A stretch of DNA of 64,000 bases from Acidobacteriota bacterium (GCA_003385635.1 QQUY01000001.1:868001-932000), one strand, 5' to 3'. Positions 15,158 through 24,766 are shown, counted from the stretch's first letter. Notes: a model not told the origin generated them from the letters alone. A program made the numbers and translations.

Positions 15158-16159
15158 CTAATTAGCGAAGTATCCCGGGCGGGTTCTCGGAATAAGCTCG
15201 GGCTGAGCCAATTCGACCTTGATCTCGCGCCATTTTCCGTCCTTCTTCTCGTTTCCCGGCTGGTACTCGATCGTGTAGAGCGACCTGATGTCGCCTGCAA
15301 CCTGCGCGTAAAGCCGCCCCATCTCTTCGAGCCTGTTGATCGTGTTCAGCATCCCGCCGGTGCGGCTGGCAAGTATGTCGAGCCGTTCTCTCGCGGCAGA
15401 GTACATTGCGACCTGTATTGGCGAGGGGTCGACGAGCTTTGCCGGATCTCCGGTCGGAAGGGCGAGCGGATAGATGGTGACCCCCTGGTTCGAGGCTTTT
15501 CGAAGTACCTGATTCAGCGCCGAGCTATTTTCGGGCTCGATAAACCCGGCCATCTTGTCTTCGGCCACGCGGCCGAGGACCTCGCGATCGAGATTCCTGA
15601 CATCGGTGTCTACTCCGTCCGTCAGAACGATCACCGCCTTTCGTCGGCTGCCCTCCTTCGAAAGCTTTTCGAGCGCAGTATCGAGCGACTTGTACAGCTG
15701 AGTTTTACCGCGGCCGTTCGCGACCGTGATCGAATGGATCAGCTTCTCGCGATCTGTGGTGAAGTCATTGAGGACATTTACTTTATCGTAGAACTCCACG
15801 ATCGCGACCCGATCAGTGGCCGCCAGTGCGTCCAGAAACCTGATCGCCGATGTTCTTATGGTCTGGCGGAAGCTGAGCGTCGAGCCGCTCATATCGAGGA
15901 TCATCACTAGCGAGAACGGGGCGGCGACGGGTTCGAAGCGGACGATCTCCTGCTCGACCCCGTCCTCGAAAAGCTTGAAATCGTTCCTGGAAAGGTTTGT
16001 GACCGGGGATCCTGACGGATTCACGACACCGACGTTGAGGCGTACGATCGAGGTGTCAACACTGATTACATCGTCGTCCACGGGATCCTGTGCTTCGGCG
16101 ACACTGGCAAAGGCAACGAATAAAATCGCCACAGAAATGACTCTTGAGAACTGTTTCAT
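15158..16159 (-). CDS. Secreted VWA-domain protein (acidobacterial VWFA type)
   Basis: The protein has 333 residues from the ATG at 16159, which follows a CAGGTT; an upstream frame start at 16234 would bury the signal peptide. A signal peptide (MKQFSRVISVAILFVAFASVAEA) leads to a conserved segment (VDTSIVRLNVGVVNPSGSPV, then LSRNDFKLFEDG). A von Willebrand A domain follows with the metal site DMSGST and later LTDGVDT. This layout is the VWFA-related acidobacterial domain family (TIGR03436) and is the main taxonomic pointer in the window. Ligand unknown. Confidence 0.9.
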   Translation of the reverse strand: MKQFSRVISVAILFVAFASVAEAQDPVDDDVISVDTSIVRLNVGVVNPSGSPVTNLSRNDFKLFEDGVEQEIVRFEPVAAPFSLVMILDMSGSTLSFRQTIRTSAIRFLDALAATDRVAIVEFYDKVNVLNDFTTDREKLIHSITVANGRGKTQLYKSLDTALEKLSKEGSRRKAVIVLTDGVDTDVRNLDREVLGRVAEDKMAGFIEPENSSALNQVLRKASNQGVTIYPLALPTGDPAKLVDPSPIQVAMYSAARERLDILASRTGGMLNTINRLEEMGRLYAQVAGDIRSLYTIEYQPGNEKKDGKWREIKVELAQPELIPRTRPGYFAN

Positions 16160-16227
16160 AACCTGAATTTCAGAATCAGACGCGGCTGTCCGACCCTCGG
16201 TTGTACTCTCTGCGTATGCCGAATATT

Positions 16228-16256
16228 TTAACATCAGAATTCATTTAAGTTATAAT
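16228..16256 (+). promoter_or_regulatory. Sigma-70-type promoter of the kinase operon
   Basis: TTAACA (16228-16233) and a perfect TATAAT (16251-16256) are 17 bp apart, giving a leader of about 85 nt to the ATG at 16348. Confidence 0.65.
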
Positions 16257-16347
16257 GCAAAGGTTTTTGCAGGGCCATTTTGCTGTGTCCTTACGGGGTT
16301 TCCGTCAGGAAATCTTTCCATACCTCACTTATGGAGATTGATAAGCT

Positions 16348-16911
16348 ATGCGTCATAGGCCGAACTTCTGCTGCGAATGCGGTGAGAAGATCGATCGGAT
16401 CGAGTGGCACGTCTGGACCAGCCGCCGCTTTTGCGAGTTGTGCGAGACTCAAAACCAGCTGGATGAATGGCTGCCGAGGATCATTGGGGCATTCTGCCTT
16501 GTGGTCGGGCTTTTCGGGATCGGGTCGTCGATCGTTACGGCTGAAAGGCGCATAGATCTGATGCGATCTCCCGTAAAGCTCGCGGAACAGAGGGCCGAGG
16601 CGTTGAATGTCGTTGCCGATAGACCAGATCCGACGGTCGTCGACCTATCTGGTCACGCGGATCGCGCAGAATCGGTTTCAGCGCCGCGCCATTCGGAACA
16701 GATGTCACGGGACGTCCGTAAGCCGGATACAATTAAGGCTGTTCCCCTATACATTTGCGGAGCGGAAACAAAAAAGGGAACTGCTTGTACCCGCAGAGTG
16801 AAAGGCGGAGGCAGATGCTGGCAGCATTCGGGCAAAGAAGCGATGATCCCTGAAGAAGAACTACTGGTTGTTGAGACCCCGGTCGGGGGAGCCGGGAAAG
16901 AAGACAGATAG
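16348..16911 (+). CDS. Zinc-ribbon membrane protein with C-terminal Cys/His knuckle
   Basis: The 187-residue protein has an N-terminal Cys4 cluster (CCECGEKI and FCELCE), one membrane helix at about 49-66 (IIGAFCLVVGLFGIGSSIV), a variable linker, and a C-terminal motif CGAETKKGTACTRRV followed by GGGRCWQH. That motif resembles the small DUF5763-type C-x-x-x-T-K-x-G-x-x-C module. GGAG lies 11 bp upstream of the ATG. Only 9 bp separate it from the kinase gene, so the pair is co-transcribed. A role as kinase partner or substrate is plausible but unproven. Confidence 0.7.
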   Translation: MRHRPNFCCECGEKIDRIEWHVWTSRRFCELCETQNQLDEWLPRIIGAFCLVVGLFGIGSSIVTAERRIDLMRSPVKLAEQRAEALNVVADRPDPTVVDLSGHADRAESVSAPRHSEQMSRDVRKPDTIKAVPLYICGAETKKGTACTRRVKGGGRCWQHSGKEAMIPEEELLVVETPVGGAGKEDR

Positions 16912-16920
16912 ATCTGACGG

Positions 16921-18867
16921 ATGAAACCACTAGCACCTGAGATGGTAATTCAGGGCCGTTACAAGATCAGGGAACTGATCGGTAAGGGCGGGATGGGTCA
17001 GGTCTACCTGGCCGTAGATCAGAGGCTGGGGCATTCAGTCGCTCTGAAGCGAACGACGGTTGGGGACGACCCTTCGCTTACAGATGCGTTTGAAAACGAG
17101 GCGCGAACACTTGCACAGTTAAGACACCCTTTCCTTCCCAAGGTTAGCGACCATTTTGTCGAAGGCGACGAGCAGTTTCTCGTGATGGAGTATATTGCGG
17201 GAGATGATCTTTCGCAGAGGCTCAAAGCAGGAAACAAGGCGTTTCCACTGAACTGGGTGTTGTTCTGGGCAGATGAACTGCTGGAAACCCTATCGTATCT
17301 GCACACGCATAATCCCCCGATAATCCATCGCGACATCAAGCCGCAGAACCTGAAGCTAACGAACGATAATCACATCGTTCTACTAGACTTCGGCCTTTCG
17401 AAACATTCCGTCGGGCATACCAAGCTCACTACGTCCGGCAGTGTAGTGGGATATACGCCGCATTACGCCCCGATGGAACAGATCCGGGGAACCGGGACAA
17501 GTGCATTGAGCGACATCTACGCTCTGTCTGCGACTCTTTATCATCTGCTGACCAATCGAGTTCCGCCGGATGCGCTAACGCGAGCCGATGCTCTGCTTGC
17601 TGATAAACCCGATCCTCTGAAGCCGCTGACGGAGCTGAACGGCGAGATCAGCGAGGTTATCTCAGATGCGGTCATGAAGGGAATGGCGCTGAACCAGGAC
17701 AAGCGGTTTCCTTCAGCAAGGGAAATGCAGAAGCGCCTGAGGAAGGCTTACAACGAACTTCAGAAATCGATGTCCGCTGAAACTGTCGCGTTCAACGTGG
17801 GAGACATAGATAGCGACAGCATTTCCGGTGAAAAGACCGAAGTTATCGCGGGCGGCATTCCCGAAGTCCTTGCCGAGAGCCCGGTTCCAGAGGTTGTGCC
17901 GCCGCAAACTGACGGCGACAAGACAGAGGTGATCGACTCTGCACAGATGCAGGAGTACGCGGAGATCTCGAACTCACAGGCTCCAGATCCCGAGCCGGTC
18001 GTCAGTGAGCAGACCGAGGTCATGTCGGGACTGCCTTCCCAGGCGGCCGAAGATGAAGCAACGGCCGATCTGCCATCGCCTCTCCCGGGCGCTTCGTCGT
18101 ATAGAACGAGTGAAGATCTGGGAGAGACAAGTGTCGATGAGTTCGTTACGAACGAGGATTTCGACTCCGGCGAACTGGCGAACGAGCCTCCCGCTCAGGA
18201 AGATTCGCCTGAACTCGATAAGACCGTCGCAGGAGTCGGCCTGGATGCGACTGCGTACGCGGACTCCGGAGTTCCTGCGGCACCGCCAGATTCTGACGGT
18301 CTGGAGGTCGAGCCGGAGGAGCCTGAAAATTTTGGATTCACGGAGGAATTCTCAGGTGTCGGGACGGAGGAAGAGTTAGAAGAGGAACAAGAATACGATT
18401 CTGAGCCTCGCGAGTCTGTAGTGACCGCTACGCCCGAAGAGTCCCCGCCGGCCGAACGGAAAAGCTCGACTGGAAAGTACGTTGCGATCCTTCTCGGGAT
18501 GGGCGCTATCCTGGTGCTTGTGCTCGGTTCCGCCGGAGCTGTCGGGTGGTATTTTTGGGGTGGAGGATTCGGATTTGGAGATCCAAACCCGGAGGTAACG
18601 CCTTTGACGACTCCGTTCGGGGAGGAATCTCCCGAGGGTTCGCCCGATATGGCTTCGCCGGAGGTCACGCCGGATTCTTCTCCGGAAGAATTGCCGTCGC
18701 CCGATGTCGACGAGTCACCTGATTCGACACCAGCAACGGGCGCGACGCCCCGTAGAACGCCAGGCAGGACACCGGCTCGCACTCCGGCCAAAACGCCTGC
18801 CAAGACTCCGACGCCGAGGGCGACTCCGAGAAAGACACCCAGGACGTTGCCGACGATTCTTCAGTGA
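16921..18867 (+). CDS. Transmembrane serine/threonine protein kinase
   Basis: The protein has 648 residues. The kinase domain (about 12-275) has the glycine loop IGKGGMGQVYLA, Lys43 in VALKR, HRDIKPQNLKL and DFGLSK. An acidic juxtamembrane region of about 240 residues follows, in which a TEV motif recurs (KTEVI twice, QTEVM), possible phospho-threonine docking sites. One membrane helix lies at about 519-547. The extracellular tail is Pro/Thr/Ser-rich and ends in basic TP repeats (TPARTPAKTPAKTP). It is a PknB-like receptor kinase without PASTA domains. The TPR gene follows after 13 bp. Confidence 0.93.
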   Translation: MKPLAPEMVIQGRYKIRELIGKGGMGQVYLAVDQRLGHSVALKRTTVGDDPSLTDAFENEARTLAQLRHPFLPKVSDHFVEGDEQFLVMEYIAGDDLSQRLKAGNKAFPLNWVLFWADELLETLSYLHTHNPPIIHRDIKPQNLKLTNDNHIVLLDFGLSKHSVGHTKLTTSGSVVGYTPHYAPMEQIRGTGTSALSDIYALSATLYHLLTNRVPPDALTRADALLADKPDPLKPLTELNGEISEVISDAVMKGMALNQDKRFPSAREMQKRLRKAYNELQKSMSAETVAFNVGDIDSDSISGEKTEVIAGGIPEVLAESPVPEVVPPQTDGDKTEVIDSAQMQEYAEISNSQAPDPEPVVSEQTEVMSGLPSQAAEDEATADLPSPLPGASSYRTSEDLGETSVDEFVTNEDFDSGELANEPPAQEDSPELDKTVAGVGLDATAYADSGVPAAPPDSDGLEVEPEEPENFGFTEEFSGVGTEEELEEEQEYDSEPRESVVTATPEESPPAERKSSTGKYVAILLGMGAILVLVLGSAGAVGWYFWGGGFGFGDPNPEVTPLTTPFGEESPEGSPDMASPEVTPDSSPEELPSPDVDESPDSTPATGATPRRTPGRTPARTPAKTPAKTPTPRATPRKTPRTLPTILQ

Positions 18868-18880
18868 CGAGGACGAGATT

Positions 18881-20299
18881 ATGAAGCGGTTAACAGTCTA
18901 TTTGGTAATGGTGATCGCGATGTGTGTCTCACTGGCCGCATTGCCGTCCGAGGCTGACGCCCAGAGCCGGCGGGATCGACGCCGCGCCGAGCAGCTTGTC
19001 GCGCAGGGAGATACGCAGTACCGGCAACGGAACTACCAGGCTGCGATCGTCAATTACGCAAGGGCGCTTGCGATCGTGCCGCAGTACCCCCTTGCTCATT
19101 TCAACAAGGGCAGCGCGCACTTCAACCTCCAGCAGTACGACGAATCGATAAGCGAATTCACAATGGCGTTGGATCAGGGCTATGACTCGATGGCGATCTA
19201 CGGGATACGCTGGCGTGCCAATTTTGCCTTGAAGAACTGGGATGCGGCGATGAATGACGTCCGTGCCGCGCTGGGCAAAGACGCAGGGAACGATTATTTT
19301 TACATTGCCCAGGGCCAGATCCTCCACGGCCAAAAGGACTATCGCGGAGCGATCAGCTCTTATCAGAGGGCGATCGATCTCGGGACCAAGAACGGGAATG
19401 TGTATTACCTCAAGGCTATGAGCCACAATGGGGTTGGCGAATGGACTGATCAGGAAGCAATGGCGTCGAAGGCACTTTCATCCGCTACCTCGGCTGCCGA
19501 TCTTGCGTGGCTTCTGTTGGGCGACGCACAACAGCGGCTTCGTAAATACGACGATGCCATCAGGTCATACGAGAACGCCAAAAGCGTGAACCCCGATCTT
19601 CGAGAGATCTATGTGAATCTCGCGGAGACGCTCAGGGTGCAGAATCGTCTGCGCGAGGCCGTGCTGATCGCCCAGGAAGGCATCGAAAAGTTCCCGGAGG
19701 ATCCCACGCTGCACATCAATCTCGGCTGGTATTACAGTCTTTCGAACAGAAATCCGCTGGCGATCGAGTATTCAAGACGTGCTACAGAGCTTGATCCGAA
19801 CCAGTATCTCGGGTTTACGAACCTCTGCCGGGCTTACAACGACACCGGCGAACTTCAGCTTGCTCTCCAGAACTGCAATCGAGCGCTACAGCTCAGACCC
19901 GGGGACGGTGAAACTCACTTTTATCTGGGCAGGACTTACGGTCTTCTGGACCAGCCCCAAAGATCTCAAGCGGAGTACAAGAAAGCCGTTGAAGGGCTTG
20001 AGACGTTCGCGCCGCAAAATCCGAACTACGCGGACGGCTATTACCTGCTTGGAAATGCGTACTCGGTCACGGGCCAGTACGCGAAGGCGATAGATGCCTA
20101 CAACACGGCGATCGAGATCGCACCGCTTTTTGCCCGAGCTCGCTTTAATCTGGGGCTCGTATATCTTCGCGAGAGTGCAACTGCCGGTTCTGACGCCCAG
20201 TCAAATGCGATGCTTGAAAAGGCCAGGGAACAGGCGAACAGTTTGGCAAATATTGATGCTCAGCTCGCTAAGAACCTCAGGGAGGCCATCAATCAATAG
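18881..20299 (+). CDS. Secreted TPR-repeat protein
   Basis: The ATG at 18881 begins a signal peptide (MKRLTVYLVMVIAMCVSLAALPSEADA); the open frame upstream of it overlaps the kinase gene and is not coding. The mature protein of about 445 residues is nearly all tetratricopeptide repeats, about ten by eye (for example YQAAIVNYARALAIVPQYPL and YAKAIDAYNTAIEIAPLFAR). TPR arrays bind protein partners. Its co-transcription with a membrane kinase whose C-terminus is outside the cytoplasm suggests a periplasmic partner of that system. Confidence 0.88.
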   Translation: MKRLTVYLVMVIAMCVSLAALPSEADAQSRRDRRRAEQLVAQGDTQYRQRNYQAAIVNYARALAIVPQYPLAHFNKGSAHFNLQQYDESISEFTMALDQGYDSMAIYGIRWRANFALKNWDAAMNDVRAALGKDAGNDYFYIAQGQILHGQKDYRGAISSYQRAIDLGTKNGNVYYLKAMSHNGVGEWTDQEAMASKALSSATSAADLAWLLLGDAQQRLRKYDDAIRSYENAKSVNPDLREIYVNLAETLRVQNRLREAVLIAQEGIEKFPEDPTLHINLGWYYSLSNRNPLAIEYSRRATELDPNQYLGFTNLCRAYNDTGELQLALQNCNRALQLRPGDGETHFYLGRTYGLLDQPQRSQAEYKKAVEGLETFAPQNPNYADGYYLLGNAYSVTGQYAKAIDAYNTAIEIAPLFARARFNLGLVYLRESATAGSDAQSNAMLEKAREQANSLANIDAQLAKNLREAINQ

Positions 20300-20338
20300 C
20301 CGGCGAAACGATAGATCGCTGCAAGCAAACAGTTCTTA

Positions 20339-21205
20339 ATGTATTTGAAACCGCCTGACCGATTCTCGTTTGAGGGAACGGTCCTGAGCCACGGATGGTA
20401 TGGGCTCGCTCCTTTCTCTTTTGACCGGGAAAGCGGCGGGCTTTCTTACGTTTTCTCCGATGGCAGGAACAAGGCGTTTGAGGCGACGGCCAGGAAATTC
20501 AGGTCGGGAATAAGGGTCGAGGGTCCGGTACTGAAAAAGGAGATCAGAGCGGCCGCCAAAGGATTCGAGAGGATCTTCAGCTTTGAACACGACTTCAGCG
20601 ATCTGTATGAAACCGTCTCCGGCGATGCGCGTCTCGGCTGGATAGCCGAGAAGAACGCAGGGAGGATGCTACGAAGCCCTACGGTTTTTGAGGACGTCGT
20701 GAAGACCATCTGCACCACCAATTGCTCGTGGGCGCTTACCAAGGCGATGGTGACTAGGCTGGCGACTAAACTAGGAGCAAAAGCGAGGTCAGGGAAAAGT
20801 GCTTTTCCGACCCCGGAGGCGATGGCTTCGGCTTCCTCCGATCTTTATCGAAAAGTGATTCGTGCGGGCTATCGGTCGGATTATTTGAAGGAGTTTGCGA
20901 CATCGGTTGCGAACGGCGAAGTAGAACCTGAGTCGTGGCTTGACCCGGAAATCCCATCGGACGAGCTGAAGAAGCAGCTGCTTTCGATCAAGGGTGTGGG
21001 AGACTATGCCGCCGAAAGCCTCCTGAAGCTTCTGGGTCGCTTCGATTCTCTCGCGCTTGATTCGTTCCTTCGGTCAGAATTCTATGAAAAGCACAACGCG
21101 GGAAGGAAGTGCGGCGACGGCACGATCGAGCGATTCTATGAGCCATTTGGCGATCAGAAGGGAATCGTGATGTGGTTCGACATTTGTGGCGACTGGGAAA
21201 AATAG
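20339..21205 (+). CDS. HhH-GPD DNA glycosylase
   Basis: The 288-residue protein has the helix-hairpin-helix and catalytic Asp of the AlkA/OGG superfamily: LLSIKGVGDYAAESLLKLL followed by LALDSFLR, where Asp is the catalytic residue. The position taken by Lys in bifunctional OGG enzymes is not Lys, which favours a monofunctional glycosylase of alkylated or deaminated bases. The first 100 residues form the AlkA-like N-terminal beta domain. It lies between the TPR gene and a second kinase gene. Confidence 0.8.
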   Translation: MYLKPPDRFSFEGTVLSHGWYGLAPFSFDRESGGLSYVFSDGRNKAFEATARKFRSGIRVEGPVLKKEIRAAAKGFERIFSFEHDFSDLYETVSGDARLGWIAEKNAGRMLRSPTVFEDVVKTICTTNCSWALTKAMVTRLATKLGAKARSGKSAFPTPEAMASASSDLYRKVIRAGYRSDYLKEFATSVANGEVEPESWLDPEIPSDELKKQLLSIKGVGDYAAESLLKLLGRFDSLALDSFLRSEFYEKHNAGRKCGDGTIERFYEPFGDQKGIVMWFDICGDWEK

Positions 21206-21250
21206 AACCGGCCGGCCGCCGGATTCGTCTAAAACAGGTTAATAAGGGAT

Positions 21251-21354
21251 GATTCGAACCCGCGGAGAGGACATTGCATCACAGCCGAGCCTTCAGCATT
21301 CGTTTTTTCCAGACAGGTTTTTCGGTTATCCTCTAGGGGTCGCGAGTTCGAATC
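21251..21354. repeat. Inverted repeat of tRNA T-arm-like sequence
   Basis: GATTCGAACCCGCG (21251-21264) matches the complement of 21341-21354 at 13 of 14 positions. Both arms contain the TTCGAATC word typical of tRNA T-loops, but neither T-stem pairs, so no tRNA gene is called. They may be tRNA-derived remnants or terminal repeats. Confidence 0.4.
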
Positions 21355-21395
21355 AACGGTGATTCTGAAACCGTCGAACACAGGGTGTTTTGGAG

Positions 21396-23102
21396 ATGCT
21401 TCAAACGGGACAAGTACTGCAGGAAAGGTACCGCGTCGAGCGACAGATCGGCCAGGGCGGGATGGGTTCCGTCTATCTTGCGACTGACGAGAGATTTAAC
21501 AGCACCGTAGCGATCAAGGAAACACTGATCGCTGACGACAACTTCCGGAAAGCCCTGATGCGCGAGGCGAGGCTTTTGAACAGCCTCAAGCATGTCGCGC
21601 TGCCCAAGGTCAGCGACCACTTTGTGGAAGATAACGGCCAGTACATCGTGATGGAGTACATCTCGGGCGAAGATCTCCACGAGATGATGGAAAGGTCCGC
21701 AAAGGCCTTTCCGATGAGCGACATCCGTCAGTGGACCGAACAGCTGCTTGACGCGCTGGAGTACCTGCACGGACAAGAGAACCCCATAATTCACAGGGAT
21801 ATTAAACCTCAGAACCTCAAGCTCACGCCGCAGGGACAGGTGATCCTGCTTGATTTCGGCCTCGCCAAGGGAAATCCGACCGACGCAAACCACAAGACGG
21901 CTGCAAACAGTATTTTTGGTTACTCGCGGCACTACGCCTCGCTGGAACAGATACAAGGGACCGGAACCGACCCCCGTTCGGACATATATTCACTTGCTGC
22001 GACTCTTTATCACCTTGCCACGGGCAAGGCTCCGGCAGACGCATTGACCCGCGTCATGAACGTGATGAATGAGGACGAGGACACGTTACTGCCGGCGAAC
22101 AAGATCCACGAACAGGTGGATGAAGAGTTTGCGGCAGCGCTTTCACAGTGTATGTCCCTGAATGCGAATCTGCGCCCGCAGACGGCGCGTGAAACTTACG
22201 AGCTGATATTCGAGCACAAGAAACCCGTTCGCGAGCAGGAAACGAAAGCGCAGGACTCTCCGGCGGCGTTCAGTGCGTTCTCAACCCAGAACACCAGGAT
22301 CATTCCCGACGCTGACAGCGCCGAACCTTCTGAACTTCGCACGAAAGTGATGGATCCTAGGGCTCCGGATGATTCCGTCGTAACCCGACTGGCGACACCG
22401 GAAACGGAGTTTGGCGACCGGGGCGGAACGATCGGCGGGGGCGGAGTGACTCAGAGTACTTTCTCGAGATCGCGAGTCCTTGCAGCGGTGGGTGCGTTGG
22501 CTTTGTTGCTCGTCGGTTCGGTGATAGCGGTTGTATATTACGGGTCGTTCACTACCGCAGAACAGCCTGCGGGATCTGCACTTTCAAATTCCGATACTGA
22601 AGCAGCAGTACCACTTGAAGATGGTGGCGCAGACGTTTCCGGTGAGGCGTCATCGGAAGCCGAGGTGGCCGTGTCGGGTGCAGAAGATGCGCCGGAAACG
22701 TCCTCCCCGAAGCCGCAAACGGCATCTGGAACAGGAAGGGCGCCGACCGCTCCCGCGCCGGAAACGGGAGCAGTGATCTACGGGCCTTCGGAAAAGGACC
22801 TTGAGGAACTCCGTCGGCTGGAAAAGGAACTCGGGACCGAGTTCGAGTTCAAGATGAAGGATGGCAAGATCTATAGCGAAGATCTCGTAATTGATGACAA
22901 GGGCGTGATGATCCGTCCCATCCGTCCGGGACAGCGCGGGGTGAGGTTGCCGACGACTAGGGAAGAGTTGCGAAGAATGACTCCCGAGCAGCGTAAAAAA
23001 CTTAGGGATGCGATGGAGATGAGACGGTTGGCGGAACGGAATATCCCGAAGGTCGATCCGCCAAAGCCCCCGAAGACGCCTTCACCGCTGCCCAGCCCGT
23101 AA
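21396..23102 (+). CDS. Transmembrane serine/threonine protein kinase
   Basis: The protein has 568 residues from the ATG at 21396; a TTG at 21390 preceded by AGGG is a possible alternative. The kinase domain (about 1-260) has IGQGGMGSVYLA, VAIKET, HRDIKPQNLKL and DFGLAKG. It is a close paralogue of the kinase at 16921, sharing the HYA-EQI-GTGT segment. A Ser/Ala/Glu-rich linker leads to one membrane helix at about 358-383. The C-terminal domain of about 100 residues is charged and ends Pro-rich (PPKPPKTPSPLP). No PASTA repeats. Confidence 0.93.
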   Translation: MLQTGQVLQERYRVERQIGQGGMGSVYLATDERFNSTVAIKETLIADDNFRKALMREARLLNSLKHVALPKVSDHFVEDNGQYIVMEYISGEDLHEMMERSAKAFPMSDIRQWTEQLLDALEYLHGQENPIIHRDIKPQNLKLTPQGQVILLDFGLAKGNPTDANHKTAANSIFGYSRHYASLEQIQGTGTDPRSDIYSLAATLYHLATGKAPADALTRVMNVMNEDEDTLLPANKIHEQVDEEFAAALSQCMSLNANLRPQTARETYELIFEHKKPVREQETKAQDSPAAFSAFSTQNTRIIPDADSAEPSELRTKVMDPRAPDDSVVTRLATPETEFGDRGGTIGGGGVTQSTFSRSRVLAAVGALALLLVGSVIAVVYYGSFTTAEQPAGSALSNSDTEAAVPLEDGGADVSGEASSEAEVAVSGAEDAPETSSPKPQTASGTGRAPTAPAPETGAVIYGPSEKDLEELRRLEKELGTEFEFKMKDGKIYSEDLVIDDKGVMIRPIRPGQRGVRLPTTREELRRMTPEQRKKLRDAMEMRRLAERNIPKVDPPKPPKTPSPLPSP

Positions 23103-23108
23103 GAAATG

Positions 23109-23786
23109 CTACGATTGATCCTGTTCAGGTTCGAGAGCTGCGCCGATGACTTCGCGCAGCTTTTTTGTTAGCTCCCTGGCTCTCGTTCTGCTGTCCTCGT
23201 CCGGGAGGAATTCGGCGGCATCTATCACCTCGTGGTAGACCACGGTTACTTTGTGAGGCTTCGGAAATGCCGTGTCTCTTGGCCAGACCTTGTTTCCGCC
23301 AATGATTGTCACCGGAAGGACGGGCACACCCGCGGAGATGGCGAGACGTGCGGCTCCGTCCTTAAACTCAAGCATCTTGCCGTCGGCAAACGCCCTCGAG
23401 CCCTCGGGAAACACTACCAGCGTCTCGCCTCTTCGAAGGACCTTGAGCGATTCTTTCATCGATCCCACAGAACCTTTTTCGATGTTAACCGGAAAGGCTC
23501 CGAGTTTTCGTATTGCCGGACCTATGAAGAACCAGCCAAACGCCCTGTCCCACGCCATGAAACGTAGCGGGCGCAGCACGGGAAGGCAAATCCAGTAAGG
23601 GTCAAGGTAGGTCTGGTGATTTGAAACTATCAGCAGACCGCCGTCTTTTTCCGGAATAAGCTCTTTGTTCTTGTACTGAAGCCCCCACGCAAGTTTGCCA
23701 ACGATCCAGCCGACAGCCCTTAAGAACGCTACCAAAGCGGCCGAAGGCATATCAAAATCGTCTTCTGTTTGCGTGGAGGGCGGCAT
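23109..23786 (-). CDS. plsC: 1-acyl-sn-glycerol-3-phosphate acyltransferase
   Basis: The 225-residue protein has the acyltransferase motifs of PlsC: SNHQTYLDP (the HxxxxD catalytic box) at about 56-64 and VVFPEGSR at about 123-130, with an N-terminal hydrophobic helix. It makes phosphatidic acid from lysophosphatidic acid at the inner membrane. Start is uncertain between residue 1 and a Met at position 13. It stands alone, convergent with the kinase at 21396. Confidence 0.82.
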   Translation of the reverse strand: MPPSTQTEDDFDMPSAALVAFLRAVGWIVGKLAWGLQYKNKELIPEKDGGLLIVSNHQTYLDPYWICLPVLRPLRFMAWDRAFGWFFIGPAIRKLGAFPVNIEKGSVGSMKESLKVLRRGETLVVFPEGSRAFADGKMLEFKDGAARLAISAGVPVLPVTIIGGNKVWPRDTAFPKPHKVTVVYHEVIDAAEFLPDEDSRTRARELTKKLREVIGAALEPEQDQS

Positions 23787-23869
23787 CGGCGAGAGGAATG
23801 CGAAAGCAGACTCGGCAGAATTCTAATCGTTCGCCGTTCGAAGTCAAACCCCTCAGGATCCGTGGAAGC

Positions 23870-24637
23870 TCAGGATTCTATGCCCTCAAGCGGGAAGTAA
23901 CTGTCGATGAACTCTACATGCAGGCGGGGAATTCCGTCAGGGCCGATCCGTTTACCACGCACGACAGCCTTGATCGAGGTATTGAACTGGGGACAGCTTA
24001 TCTTGATGAATGACCCTACCTCGATATCGATCGACGAGAATACGGCAGCCCCGGAAAGGCTTATGTTCTCGGTAACTGTTTCCTCTCTCTTTATGAGTCG
24101 GCCTTCTTCGTCCACAACTTCGACCGAAAGGTTGATCGGCATATCGTAACGATAGTGCCTGCGGTCCTCCTTTGGCAGGTGATCCTCGTCAGGATCTGGT
24201 TCAGCCCGTTCGATCCTCCATAGACCCTTGTCCCCGCGGTCAACCACCTCGTAGATTACTGACGGATCCTCAAGATAGCTCTTTGGCGGGACCCTGCCGA
24301 TGAAAGCGACGCCTACGAGGTAGGTGTCGCCGTTACCGGCTTCCAAACGAACGCATCTTCTGACGATGGCCCAGATTCTGTACTGCGGATCGAGATAGTC
24401 AAAACACCGCATCTTTCGCGGCATAGGCAGGGTCAGAAGAAGCAGCCGGCCGCGTTTGACCGGTCGCTTGAGAGTGAAACCGGCGCCAAACGCCGATATG
24501 TCTTTCAATCTCGTTACTTCTTCCCAGCCTTGTGCACGGCTGTCCTTTCCCTCCACTTTCAGGGGAAGAGTGATCGCGATTCGCTGTATTCTTCGAGCCT
24601 CTTGCGAGGCGGGTTTTGCGGTATCTGTAGTCGACAT
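23870..24637 (-). CDS. Protein with two PilZ-like domains
   Basis: The 255-residue protein has two PilZ-like beta barrels. The first (about 15-125) starts RRIQRIAITLPLKV; the second (about 155-250) starts RRHYRYDMPINLSVEVVDEE and contains ENISLSGAAV. Canonical c-di-GMP binding by PilZ uses RxxxR and DxSxxG; here RRHYRYDM with NISLSGA and RRIQR with DISAFGAGF partly preserve both. It may be a c-di-GMP effector. It is divergent from gyrA. Confidence 0.75.
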   Translation of the reverse strand: MSTTDTAKPASQEARRIQRIAITLPLKVEGKDSRAQGWEEVTRLKDISAFGAGFTLKRPVKRGRLLLLTLPMPRKMRCFDYLDPQYRIWAIVRRCVRLEAGNGDTYLVGVAFIGRVPPKSYLEDPSVIYEVVDRGDKGLWRIERAEPDPDEDHLPKEDRRHYRYDMPINLSVEVVDEEGRLIKREETVTENISLSGAAVFSSIDIEVGSFIKISCPQFNTSIKAVVRGKRIGPDGIPRLHVEFIDSYFPLEGIES

Positions 24638-24737
24638 TTTCTGACCTCCGGGGGACGGGGTCTGGCAGGCCGCCAGGAGCGGGTTCCGATCCAGTAAAAA
24701 AGGACCTTAAAGCTTGGAATTGTAAAGGTTTGTCGGG

Positions 24738-24766
24738 TTGCGCGGGAGGGTCAACCGCGATACAAT
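24738..24766 (+). promoter_or_regulatory. Candidate gyrA promoter
   Basis: TTGCGC (24738-24743) and TACAAT (24761-24766) are 17 bp apart, about 105 bp before the gyrA ATG. Confidence 0.45.

Noticed and set aside
18704..18880. 59-residue N-terminal extension of the TPR protein
   Set aside because: It lies within the kinase gene in another frame, and the ATG at 18881 begins a clear signal peptide.
21251..21354. tRNA gene
   Set aside because: The T-loop-like words are present, but T-stems do not pair and no acceptor or anticodon arm can be built.
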